Source: JASFRS01 sp050114795
GTDB taxonomy: Bacteria > Pseudomonadota > Alphaproteobacteria > Sphingomonadales > CAKZYD01
NCBI GenBank assembly: GCA_050114795.1
Contig: JASFRS010000060.1
Location: 1 to 13,914, forward strand
Reading direction: 5' to 3'
DNA: 13,914 nt
In this document: one piece after another, positions 1-7,290 of the stretch
Position numbering within the stretch: position 1 is the stretch's first letter
How the letters are laid out: every line of letters begins with the position of its first letter
The notes under the pieces: generated by a model
Told to the model about the DNA's origin: nothing
Seen by the model: only the letters and a program-made list of their open reading frames with translations
Database searches by the model: none
Position numbers and translations under genes: made by a program

Positions 1-1101
1 CCCGTCTTTAGTGACGAGCGTGCCTTTGATAATTTCGTCTTCCCAATCAATGGCGAGGTTTTTTGTCTCGCTATCAATCAAAGGCGTGAGGAAATTCAGA
101 AGATTTTTCGCATAAAGTGCCGACGCATCCGCCGCAAGACGAGAAGGCACATTACGATGCCCAACAATAGAGACACCATCAATTTTTACGATCTCACCGG
201 GTTTAGAGCCTTCGACATTGCCGCCTTGTTCAACAGCTAAATCAACGATGACGGAACCGGGCCGCATGGAGGCAATCATATCTGCGGTAATCAAACGCGG
301 GGCAGGGCGACCGGGGATGAGAGCCGTCGTGATGACGATGTCCTGTTTTTTAATATGAGACGCCACAAGTTCGGCCTGTTTGCGCTTATATTCATCAGAC
401 ATTTCTTTGGCATAGCCGCCTGCCGTTTCAGCCTCTCGTGCCTCTTCATCATCAACCATGATGAATTTACCGCCTAAGCTCTCAACTTGCTCTTTTGCCG
501 CAAGGCGAACATCGGTTGCTGTAACGATGGCACCTAGGCGCTTCGCTGTTGCAATCGCCTGTAAGCCTGCAACACCTGCGCCCATAATAAAGACCTTGGC
601 CGCTGGTACAGTGCCGGCGGCTGTCATCATCATGGGTAGGGCGCGGCCATATTCGGCACAGGCATCCAAAACGGATTTATAGCCTGCCAGATTGGACTGT
701 GATGACAATACGTCCATAGATTGTGCGCGGGTAATACGCGGCATGAATTCCATGGCGAAACTGGTTAGACCATGACCGGCATAGGCTTTAAGATCTTCTG
801 CTGCGCCAAAAGGGTTTAGCATGGCAACAAGAACAGCACCTTTGGGGTAGTTACCTAAATCATCCACATCAGGCCCTTGGACCTTAAGGACAATATCCGC
901 GTCCTTTAACGCTGACTTCGCATCAGTGGCAATGTTGGCACCGGCGTCTTTAAAGGCGTCATCAGTGATATTGGCTTGCACACCTGCTGACGCCTCAACG
1001 ACGACTTCCGCGCCAAGTTGAATATATTTCTTCACCGTATCTGGGGTGGCAGCTACACGACGCTCGCTTGAGCGGGTTTCTTTAAGAACAGAAATGCGCA
1101 T
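1..1101 (-). CDS. pntA: NAD(P) transhydrogenase subunit alpha (domain I), C-terminus cut by window edge
   Basis: This is the NAD(H)-binding alpha subunit of the membrane proton-translocating nicotinamide nucleotide transhydrogenase, which uses the proton gradient to make NADPH from NADH. The first 367 codons are visible. The protein opens MRISVLKETRSSERRVAATP, the typical start of the AlaDH/PNT N-terminal domain. A Rossmann motif GAGVAG lies at residues 174-179, preceded by the family stretch TAAGTVPAAKVFIM. The end visible at the left edge (DWEDEIIKGTLVTKDG) resembles the last part of domain I in three-subunit (PntAA) alphaproteobacterial enzymes, so perhaps only 10-20 residues are missing. 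A fused E. coli-like subunit cannot be excluded. The ATG at 1099-1101 has a good AAGGGGA Shine-Dalgarno sequence just upstream. The membrane subunits would be expected next, off the left edge. The ABC1 kinase gene lies 73 bp upstream on the same strand, so co-transcription is possible. Confidence 0.95.
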   Translation of the reverse strand, partial: MRISVLKETRSSERRVAATPDTVKKYIQLGAEVVVEASAGVQANITDDAFKDAGANIATDAKSALKDADIVLKVQGPDVDDLGNYPKGAVLVAMLNPFGAAEDLKAYAGHGLTSFAMEFMPRITRAQSMDVLSSQSNLAGYKSVLDACAEYGRALPMMMTAAGTVPAAKVFIMGAGVAGLQAIATAKRLGAIVTATDVRLAAKEQVESLGGKFIMVDDEEAREAETAGGYAKEMSDEYKRKQAELVASHIKKQDIVITTALIPGRPAPRLITADMIASMRPGSVIVDLAVEQGGNVEGSKPGEIVKIDGVSIVGHRNVPSRLAADASALYAKNLLNFLTPLIDSETKNLAIDWEDEIIKGTLVTKDG

Positions 1102-1174
1102 TTAATCCCCTTTGCGATATGAATGTTTCCCCAACTCCTTGGCTAGATTAAACAAACTTGCAATGAGGTCCAGG

Positions 1175-2545
1175 CTAATTCTCTTTTTCTTGGCTATTAC
1201 TCACTAATAGACCGTGACGTGTCAGCATTTTACTTTGTCTTTTATGCAAGGCGGCCACATCAAAATCGTCAATCAATTCGTGGAATAAGCGGTGCCAGTT
1301 CACTTCAGCCTTTAAATGTAAGAATACGCCGCCAAGACCAACAGCGGCTCGGTCCATAAAGACGAATTCACGCGGCGGTGTAATAGGCCCAAGTTCTTTC
1401 AAGCGCATGCGGACTTTGTGTGCCTGCTCCCGCCCATAGCTGCCGGGGTTGTCGGCGACATTAATAAGGCGGGGCTTGTCCTCCATCAGCGGCCCATATA
1501 GAAAAGATGCCCAGATATTGAGGGTTTCCATCAATTCTTTGCTGATATTTTTAAAACCCCAGCTTTCATAAGCATGAAGTGCCAATGCCTCGTCGCCCTC
1601 ACGCAAGGCATTATAAAGATCGACAACGCCGCCGATGAAGCGGGCAGGAAATTTTCGAATACAGCCGAAGTCAAGTAGGTTGATGTGAAGGCCTTTAGTC
1701 ACGCTGTAATTACCCAAATGGGGGTCGCCATGAATGATGCCATAGCGGTGTAACGGCACATACCAGGCGCGAAATAAATTGATGGCAATCTGATTTCTTA
1801 TGTCTTGAGGGGCGTCTTTGAAATTCAGCAGTCGCTCACCTTCTAACCACGTCATTGTTAAAAGCCGGTTGGTGGAGAGGTCTTTTAAAAGCTCTGGCAC
1901 ATGGACATGAGCCTCTTCACTTAACATATCACCATAAAGATCTAGATGGCGGCCTTCCAACTCATAATCCAGTTCTTCGCGCAATCGCTCGCCTAACTCC
2001 TGACGTATTTCGCTTGTGTCGATGGACGGATCGTAGCGACGAAACAGATTTAGGATAAGGGAGAGTTGGTTTAAGTCCGCCTCAACAGCAGAGCCCATAT
2101 TTGGATATTGTAATTTGATCGCCAGATGACGCCCCTCAAGGCTCAGCCCTTCATGAACTTGGCCCAAAGAGGCGGCAGCGACCGCTTCTTTTGAAAAGTT
2201 TTGAAATTTGCTTTGCCAATCCGGTCCCAATTCTGTCCGCATTCGTCTTTTGACAAAGGTCCAACCCATGGCTGGTGCATTGGCTTGAAGTTGGGATAGC
2301 TCCTGCGCAAATTCACGAGGCAGGGCGTCCGGGATTGTGGCGAGGAGCTGCGCGACTTTCATAACCGGCCCTTTCAGACCACCCAGCAAATCTTTTAGTT
2401 CCCTTGCATAGCTGGATTGATCCCGCTTAACGCCCATCAGCCGTTCACCGGCAAAGCGCGCAGCCATGCCACCCATGGAACCACCGACGCGCGCATAACG
2501 GCCAATTCTGCCGGTCAAGCGGTTATCGTCCTTGCTGCGGGCCAT
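1175..2545 (-). CDS. ABC1/UbiB (AarF/COQ8)-family atypical kinase
   Basis: A 456-residue member of the ABC1/COQ8/UbiB protein-kinase-like family, whose characterised members support ubiquinone (coenzyme Q) biosynthesis through ATPase activity. Visible motifs in order are: the family KxGQ region as KVAQ (residues 63-66), the alanine-rich nucleotide loop AAASLGQVHEG (from 123), the lysine in AIKLQYP (K144), the catalytic-loop-like HGDPHLGN (272-279) and the metal-binding LDFG (291-294). The glycine of KxGQ is replaced by alanine. I chose the ATG at 2545 rather than an in-frame TTG at 2554, because the AAGGA upstream is 10 bases from the ATG but almost touches the TTG. No transmembrane hairpin is obvious at the C-terminus, unlike E. 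coli UbiB. The gene diverges from a sigma-54 response regulator and lies upstream of pntA on the same strand. Family assignment is firm. The exact role in quinone or lipid metabolism is inferred, so I give no symbol. Confidence 0.9.
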   Translation of the reverse strand: MARSKDDNRLTGRIGRYARVGGSMGGMAARFAGERLMGVKRDQSSYARELKDLLGGLKGPVMKVAQLLATIPDALPREFAQELSQLQANAPAMGWTFVKRRMRTELGPDWQSKFQNFSKEAVAAASLGQVHEGLSLEGRHLAIKLQYPNMGSAVEADLNQLSLILNLFRRYDPSIDTSEIRQELGERLREELDYELEGRHLDLYGDMLSEEAHVHVPELLKDLSTNRLLTMTWLEGERLLNFKDAPQDIRNQIAINLFRAWYVPLHRYGIIHGDPHLGNYSVTKGLHINLLDFGCIRKFPARFIGGVVDLYNALREGDEALALHAYESWGFKNISKELMETLNIWASFLYGPLMEDKPRLINVADNPGSYGREQAHKVRMRLKELGPITPPREFVFMDRAAVGLGGVFLHLKAEVNWHRLFHELIDDFDVAALHKRQSKMLTRHGLLVSNSQEKEN

Positions 2546-2588
2546 AAAATTCAAATCCTTGCAGGAATTGTTAACACTTGTCCCGATA

Positions 2589-2611
2589 TGATACGATTTG
2601 CATCAGTATCA
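2589..2611. promoter_or_regulatory. Dyad TGATAC-N11-GTATCA in a divergent intergenic region, putative operator
   Basis: A perfect 6+6 bp inverted repeat with an 11-base spacer (half-site centres 17 bp apart) sits near the middle of the 95-bp gap between the ABC1 kinase gene and the response regulator. Both genes start within about 60 bases of it. Its position suits a binding site for a dimeric regulator, possibly the adjacent Fis-type regulator itself. No protein is shown to bind, and a perfect 6-bp arm pair can arise by chance. Confidence 0.3.
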
Positions 2612-2640
2612 AGACTCACATCAAACTCAGGCTGCTTATT

Positions 2641-4179
2641 ATGGAGACTACAGTCCTTATTGTTGATGATGAAGCGACTCAACTGCGCTTGATAGGCACG
2701 GTTACGGAGCGCGAAGGTTATCACACACGTTACGCTGACAGCGGGCAAGAGGCGATTGATATCTTGTCTTCCAAAGATGCGTCGAATGTGGATTTAGTCA
2801 TTCTCGACTTGTCAATGCCGCGGGTGAGTGGTCTTGATGTCTTGAAGAAAATCAAACCTTTGCATCCTGCTCTACCTATTATCGTGCTGACCGCGCATAG
2901 TAGCATCTCTAATGTAGTTGATTCTATGCGCGCAGGGGCTACAGATTTTCTAGTGAAACCTGCATCTGCGGAACGTATTCGCACGGCGATTAAAAACGCA
3001 TTGGACAGTCAGGATTTAACGGGTGAGCTGCGTCCGCTTACGGAAAAAATCGGTGCGGAGCTCGACTTTTCCGAGCTAGTCGGCAATTCGGAGGCTATGG
3101 CCGAAGCTGTGGCGATTGCCAAAAAAGCTGCTGGTTCGAATATTCCTGTGCTGATCGAAGGGGAGTCGGGTGTTGGTAAGGAATTATTTGCAAAAGCAAT
3201 TCAATCCGCCAGCGGTCGGGCGCATAAACCCTTTGTCACCGTTAACTGTGGTGCCATACCCGCCAATCTCGTGGAAAGCCTGTTATTTGGTCATGAGAAA
3301 GGTTCCTTCACTGGCGCAAGCGAGCGTCATGTGGGTAAATTTGTGGAAGCTAATCAAGGCACTATTTTCCTTGATGAAATTGGTGAACTGCCCTTTGAAT
3401 CTCAGGTAAAATTATTGCGCGTTCTGCAAGAGGGGGAAGTGGAACCCGTTGGCTCCCGCACGACGGTTAAAGTGGATGTACGCCTGATTTCTGCGACTAA
3501 CCGTGACCTAGCCAAACAGGTTGAGCGGGGTGAATTCCGGGAAGATTTATATTATCGCTTGAATGTTTTTCCACTGCATATTCCGCCATTGCGCGGTCGC
3601 CGTAGTGATATTCCAGCGTTAGTCATGCATTTCATTACGCATATCGCGAAAACGGAGTCTATTCCGGTGAAAACCGTTGATGCGGCCGCGATGGAATTGC
3701 TGCAAAGCTATGACTGGCCGGGCAATGTACGCCAATTGCAAAATGCCATATTTCGCGCCGTTGTACTGAGTGATCATGACACATTATCGATAACCGACTT
3801 TCCTCAAGTCCAGATGCAAATCGGCGGGCATGTGTTTTCTGGTGGGGTTGATGACCAATTCTGGCCTTCCGGGACGTCCAATGCTCCGCAAAGGGGTAAG
3901 CAAAAAGCACTTTCCGCTTATGATGCAAATGGCCATATACGGCCTTTGGCAGCGATTGAGGCGGATGCCATTCGGCTTGCATTGGAACGCTATAAGGGCC
4001 GTATGACGGAAGTGGCGCGACGCCTCGGTATTGGCCGTTCCACCCTTTATCGCAAGGTTGCCGAGCTTGGTCTTGATGAGGAAGGGGAGGAGGAATCAAA
4101 TTCTGATCCTGCCGTGATTTCGTCTCAATCCACAGGCAAGGCCTTAGGCAGCAGTGGATATAATGACGGTATTGAATGA
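2641..4179 (+). CDS. NtrC-type sigma-54-dependent response regulator
   Basis: A 512-residue bacterial enhancer-binding protein with three domains. The N-terminal receiver (about 1-121) has the acidic pair D9/D10, phospho-acceptor D56, T84 and K106. The AAA+ sigma-54 interaction domain (about 145-375) has Walker A GESGVGKE (174-181), the sigma-54 contact loop GSFTGA (221-226, serine in place of the usual first alanine) and Walker B TIFLDE (241-246). A C-terminal Fis-type helix-turn-helix (about 436-478, VARRLGIGRSTLYRKV) is followed by an unusual acidic/serine-rich tail of about 34 residues. The ATG at 2641 gives a normal receiver start; an upstream TTG would add a non-homologous leader. No sensor kinase gene is adjacent, so the partner and targets are unknown. 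The stop is 6 bases before murI, so the two are probably co-transcribed. I see no clear -24/-12 promoter in the window to identify a local target. Confidence 0.93.
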   Translation: METTVLIVDDEATQLRLIGTVTEREGYHTRYADSGQEAIDILSSKDASNVDLVILDLSMPRVSGLDVLKKIKPLHPALPIIVLTAHSSISNVVDSMRAGATDFLVKPASAERIRTAIKNALDSQDLTGELRPLTEKIGAELDFSELVGNSEAMAEAVAIAKKAAGSNIPVLIEGESGVGKELFAKAIQSASGRAHKPFVTVNCGAIPANLVESLLFGHEKGSFTGASERHVGKFVEANQGTIFLDEIGELPFESQVKLLRVLQEGEVEPVGSRTTVKVDVRLISATNRDLAKQVERGEFREDLYYRLNVFPLHIPPLRGRRSDIPALVMHFITHIAKTESIPVKTVDAAAMELLQSYDWPGNVRQLQNAIFRAVVLSDHDTLSITDFPQVQMQIGGHVFSGGVDDQFWPSGTSNAPQRGKQKALSAYDANGHIRPLAAIEADAIRLALERYKGRMTEVARRLGIGRSTLYRKVAELGLDEEGEEESNSDPAVISSQSTGKALGSSGYNDGIE

Positions 4180-4185
4180 ATTGGA

Positions 4186-5082
4186 ATGATTGGGCTTTTT
4201 GATTCCGGCACGGGTGGACTTACCATAGCATCTGCGTGTTTCAAGGCTTTGGAAACCGAAGCCTTTCTCTATTTGGGCGATCATAAGCGCGCGCCATATG
4301 GGCACCGTGATAATTTGGAAATTCTGGAATATACCCGCGAGGCCGTGGCCTGTTTGTTTGATAAAGGCTGTGACCTGGTTGTCCTGGCCTGTAATACAGC
4401 CGCTGCCATAGCGCTTCGCCGTTTGCAGCAGGAATGGCTGCCCAATTTTGCACCTGACAAGCGTATCCTCGGCATTTTGGTGCCGACGGTTGAAGCTGTG
4501 ACAGGCGTTCCCTGGTCGGCGGGGCGTTGCCATAAAAGAGACGGCGTTATTGGTATTTTTGCGACTCCAAAGACGGTAGCCTCTCAGGCTTATGTCGAGG
4601 AAGTTCGCAAGCGCGCGCCAAATATGGAGATTATTCAAATCCCATGTCCGGGCTTAGTGGCAGCTATAGAAACAGGTGCGGATAACCGTGTTTTGCAGGA
4701 GCTTATCAACGCTGCGGTCATCTCTATGGATAAGCATCTGGATGGTCGAGAGCTTGAAGCCGTATTGTTGGGGTGTACCCATTATCCTCTGGTCAAAGAC
4801 GAGTTTAAAATTGCGTTGAACCGTGATGTAGCATTGATATCGCAGCCTCAGATCACTGCTGAATCCCTGCAGCATTATCTGATGCGTCATCCGCGTTTTA
4901 TAAAACAAGATCGAGAACAGCTTGGTATTTCATATCTGACGACTGGTAATGCGGATCAAGTTACGAAAACAGCGTCCAGGCTATGCGCGCTGGACGCTGT
5001 ATTTCAACATGTGGATTTAAGTCCTTATGCCTCTTCGGACTCATCTGCAGGGGCAACTTCACCTTCAATGGCCCGCAAATAA
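4186..5082 (+). CDS. murI: Glutamate racemase
   Basis: Interconverts L- and D-glutamate in the cytoplasm to supply D-Glu for peptidoglycan. The 298-residue product has the family signatures: DSGTGG near the N-terminus (D6, S7), the first catalytic cysteine in ACNTA (C69) and the second in GCTHYP (C197 with H199), so both catalytic cysteines are present. The ATG at 4186 follows the regulator's stop by 6 bases, and a stop codon immediately upstream in frame rules out anything longer. There is no separate convincing ribosome-binding site, which fits translational coupling to the regulator. The last 19 residues (serine/alanine-rich, ending SMARK) lie in a 58-bp antisense overlap with gapR. An 11-bp perfect inverted repeat at codons 262-272 appears to be the terminator of that opposing gene. 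The substrate could in principle be aspartate, but the motif set is that of MurI. Confidence 0.93.
   Translation: MIGLFDSGTGGLTIASACFKALETEAFLYLGDHKRAPYGHRDNLEILEYTREAVACLFDKGCDLVVLACNTAAAIALRRLQQEWLPNFAPDKRILGILVPTVEAVTGVPWSAGRCHKRDGVIGIFATPKTVASQAYVEEVRKRAPNMEIIQIPCPGLVAAIETGADNRVLQELINAAVISMDKHLDGRELEAVLLGCTHYPLVKDEFKIALNRDVALISQPQITAESLQHYLMRHPRFIKQDREQLGISYLTTGNADQVTKTASRLCALDAVFQHVDLSPYASSDSSAGATSPSMARK
4966..5000 (-). terminator. Intrinsic terminator of gapR, embedded in the murI coding sequence
   Basis: Perfect 11-bp inverted repeat ACAGCGTCCAG (4969-4979) / CTGGACGCTGT (4990-5000) with a 10-base loop. Read on the minus strand, the stem is followed directly by TTTT (4969-4966). It begins 24 bases after the gapR stop, the normal place for a terminator. 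On the plus strand the stem is followed by ATTTC, so it would be weaker for murI. The stem codes for MurI residues 262-272. Confidence 0.65.
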
Positions 5083-5300
5083 GTATCCAGGAGATATTCC
5101 TGCTCTTCCCGATCATGGCGATCTAATTTTCTTAACCTTATGACCTGACGCATGATTTTCGGGTCAAAACCCGACATTTTCGCTTCTTTGAAAACGTCGC
5201 GAATATCTTCCTGCAAGGCTTTTTTCTCTTCTTCCAGTCGTTCAATCCGTTCGATAAAAGAGCGCAGAATATGCCCGGCGATGCCGCCGACAGTTGCCAT
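5025..5300 (-). CDS. gapR: GapR-family nucleoid-associated protein (DUF2312)
   Basis: A 91-residue small DNA-binding protein of the DUF2312 family. The founding member, Caulobacter GapR, binds overtwisted AT-rich DNA ahead of replication forks and RNA polymerase and stimulates type II topoisomerases. Recognisable family text includes IERIERLEEEKKALQEDI (a long charged helix likely to form a coiled-coil dimer) and the basic region MRQVIRLRKLDRHDREEQE. The C-terminus is acidic (PADESEEA). The ATG at 5300 has a strong AGAAAGGAAG ribosome-binding site. It follows the DUF1244 gene by 78 bp on the same strand, and the two probably form an operon. Its 3' end overlaps murI tail-to-tail by 58 bp. Family assignment is strong; DNA-topology function is transferred from Caulobacter. 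Confidence 0.9.
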   Translation of the reverse strand: MATVGGIAGHILRSFIERIERLEEEKKALQEDIRDVFKEAKMSGFDPKIMRQVIRLRKLDRHDREEQEYLLDTYLRAIEGEVAPADESEEA

Positions 5301-5378
5301 GGGACTTCCTTTCTGAAATTTGGGGGCGATTGGCGTTGGGTGACCCTAATTTCCCTTTAGGGGAATGACAAGCCTCGC

Positions 5379-5678
5379 TTATTTGTTTTTAGCAACGCTG
5401 TCTTTCATACGCGCCAATTGTTCATCACTGGCCTTGCTTTGATGCTTATCCTTAAACTCTTCATAGGGCATGCCGTAAATCAGTTCGCGTGCGCTGGCCT
5501 TGTCCAGGTTGACGCCCTTTTCCTGCGCCGCTTCCATATACCAATCAGCCAAGCAATTGCGGCAGAACCCGCCATAGCCCATTAGATCGATATTTTGAAC
5601 GTCTGTGCGATGTTGCAAATGCTGGACAAGGCGACGAAAGGCAGCGGCTTCCAATTCTGTGCGTGTTTTTTCATCCAT
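5379..5678 (-). CDS. DUF1244 family protein (function unknown)
   Basis: A 99-residue conserved proteobacterial protein of the DUF1244 family. It shows the hallmark block FRRLVQHLQHRTDVQNIDLM followed by GFCRNCLADWY, containing a C-x2-C pair (C39, C42) that could bind metal or undergo redox chemistry. No signal peptide or membrane segment is visible, so it is probably cytoplasmic and mostly helical. The ATG at 5678 has an AAAGGA ribosome-binding site about 10 bases upstream; a nearer ATG at 5685 is out of frame. It lies just upstream of gapR on the same strand and diverges from pyk. I recall DUF1244, DUF2312 and pyruvate kinase being neighbours in other alphaproteobacteria, though I could not check this here. 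No biochemical role is known to me. Confidence 0.88.
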   Translation of the reverse strand: MDEKTRTELEAAAFRRLVQHLQHRTDVQNIDLMGYGGFCRNCLADWYMEAAQEKGVNLDKASARELIYGMPYEEFKDKHQSKASDEQLARMKDSVAKNK

Positions 5679-5743
5679 TGTTCATTTTTCCTTTGCAATC
5701 GGGTGTAATCTTGAAATTTATATGGTGTTATGATCTCTAGCCA

Positions 5744-5771
5744 TTCACATAGCGCAAGTTTTGTGTATAAG
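5744..5771 (+). promoter_or_regulatory. Candidate sigma-70-type promoter for pyk
   Basis: TTCACA (5744-5749), a 16-base spacer, then TATAAG (5766-5771), each box matching five of six consensus positions. Transcription would begin near 5778, upstream of both candidate pyk start codons. This is a by-eye match only. Confidence 0.4.
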
Positions 5772-5832
5772 ACATCCGCAATCTTGAAATATATTGAAAT
5801 CCAGAAACTCTAGGAAAATAGGCGATATCTCT

Positions 5833-7290
5833 GTGCCCATTTTTGAGCCACGTTCTCGTAAAGTCCGTATTATTGCAACCCTTGGCCCGGCGAGCTCTTC
5901 ACCGGAAATGATTCAAACACTGTTTGAAACCGGGGTTGATGTGTTCCGTATCAATATGAGCCACGGCGGTCACGAAGACAAAGCTGAGGCGATTAAAACG
6001 ATCCGCGCGCTTGAGAAAAAGACAGGGCGGCAGCAGACAATATTGGTGGATTTACAAGGTCCGAAACTGCGCATTGGCGCTTTTGGGAATGGCCCGATTA
6101 AATTGGAAAACGGGGCTGAATTCAGCTTGGACCTGGATGATAAGCCGGGTGATCAAAATCGCGTGCGCTTACCGCATCCGGAAATTTTCAAGGCTCTGGA
6201 AGTCGGCGCGCATCTGTTACTTGATGACGGTAAAATCAAATTACGTGTCGAGGAATTAGACGAAGGCCGCGCCCGCTGCAAAGTCATTGTTGGCGGGAAG
6301 TTGTCAGACCGCAAAGGCGTGAACGTTCCCGACGTCGTACTCCCCCTGGCAGCTTTGACTGAAAAAGACCGCCGCGATCTGGACTTTGCTTTGGAGCAAA
6401 AAGTTGACTGGGTTGCGCTATCTTTTGTGCAAAGGCCGGATGATGTGGCCGAAGTTCGTAAGGTCGTTGCAGGCCGGGCAGGGGTGCTGGCTAAAATTGA
6501 GAAACCTGCAGCACTGCGTTGCCTGGACGAAATCGTCGAGCTATCCGATGCCGTGATGGTGGCCAGGGGCGATTTGGGCGTTGAATTGCCTATGCCTGAG
6601 GTGCCAACAGCCCAAAAAAGAATTATTTCTGCAGCCCGTTCGCGGGGCAAAATGGTGGTGGTCGCGACGCAAATGCTTGAATCCATGATTTCAAGCCCTA
6701 CGCCGACCCGCGCCGAAGTATCAGATGTTGCGAATGCAGTTTATGAGGGTGCTGACGCCGTCATGTTATCCGCAGAATCAGCAGTTGGTGAATTCCCTAA
6801 AGAAGCTGTCAGCGTCATGGATGCTATTGCCAGACAGATTGAAGGTGACCCTAATTATTTTCGTGTGCGGGAAGCTGAATATACGGTTCCCGAAGGAACG
6901 GCAGAGGACGCGATTAGCGCCGCTGCACGCCAAGTTGTGTCTACGGTACGCGCAAAATTGATTGTGACCTTTACCACATCGGGTTCAACGGCGCTGCGTG
7001 CGGCGCGAGAACGTCCGGCAGTCCCGATTCTGGCTTTGACGCCCAGTATTAGGACTGCGCGCCGTTTAGGCCTTGTATGGGGCCTGCACGCCATCCACAC
7101 GCGCGATGTCGAAAGTTTTGAGGAAATGGTTGGTAAGGCCAAGCGTATGGCACTCCGTTCCCGTCTGGCCAAGGCTGGTGATCGCGTTGTGATTACCGCC
7201 GGTGTGCCCTTTGGTACACCGGGGTCAACCAATGTGTTGAAAATTACTTGGTTGCAGGGCGATGAATTAGATAAGGCCAAAACGTCTTAA
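5833..7290 (+). CDS. pyk: Pyruvate kinase
   Basis: Catalyses the last step of glycolysis, phosphoenolpyruvate + ADP to pyruvate + ATP. Numbering from the GTG at 5833 (485 aa), visible landmarks are ATLGPAS (15-21), the N-M-S-H segment at 41-44, VDLQGPKLRIG (72-82), the B-domain insertion up to about 170, the catalytic signature LAKIEKP with K221 and E223, MVARGDLGVELP with D247, and SPTPTRAEVSDVANAVYEG. The C-terminal allosteric domain is complete and ends near VITAGVPFGTPGSTN. The start is uncertain because no ATG is available. An in-frame TTG at 5794 (498 aa) has no Shine-Dalgarno sequence, while the GTG has AGG about 10 bases upstream and gives the usual short lead into the barrel. The 3' end overlaps the convergent HAD gene by 24 bp, and its terminator lies inside that gene. 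It diverges from DUF1244-gapR. Confidence 0.95.
   Translation: MPIFEPRSRKVRIIATLGPASSSPEMIQTLFETGVDVFRINMSHGGHEDKAEAIKTIRALEKKTGRQQTILVDLQGPKLRIGAFGNGPIKLENGAEFSLDLDDKPGDQNRVRLPHPEIFKALEVGAHLLLDDGKIKLRVEELDEGRARCKVIVGGKLSDRKGVNVPDVVLPLAALTEKDRRDLDFALEQKVDWVALSFVQRPDDVAEVRKVVAGRAGVLAKIEKPAALRCLDEIVELSDAVMVARGDLGVELPMPEVPTAQKRIISAARSRGKMVVVATQMLESMISSPTPTRAEVSDVANAVYEGADAVMLSAESAVGEFPKEAVSVMDAIARQIEGDPNYFRVREAEYTVPEGTAEDAISAAARQVVSTVRAKLIVTFTTSGSTALRAARERPAVPILALTPSIRTARRLGLVWGLHAIHTRDVESFEEMVGKAKRMALRSRLAKAGDRVVITAGVPFGTPGSTNVLKITWLQGDELDKAKTS

Noticed and set aside
3659..4099. Long open frames opposite the response regulator, and similar ones opposite pyk, murI, the aldehyde dehydrogenase and the reductase
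   Set aside because: They are antisense to genes with clear family motifs, have no recognisable domains or ribosome-binding sites, and have compositions typical of shadow frames.
5351..5365. Small hairpin TTCCC / GGGAA between DUF1244 and gapR
   Set aside because: Only 5 bp with no T-run. Too weak to call a terminator or attenuator.
7199..7222. Hairpin CCGGTGTGCC / GGTACACCGG near the pyk 3' end
   Set aside because: No T-run follows on either strand, and it encodes the conserved pyruvate kinase segment AGVPFGTPGS, so protein constraint explains it.
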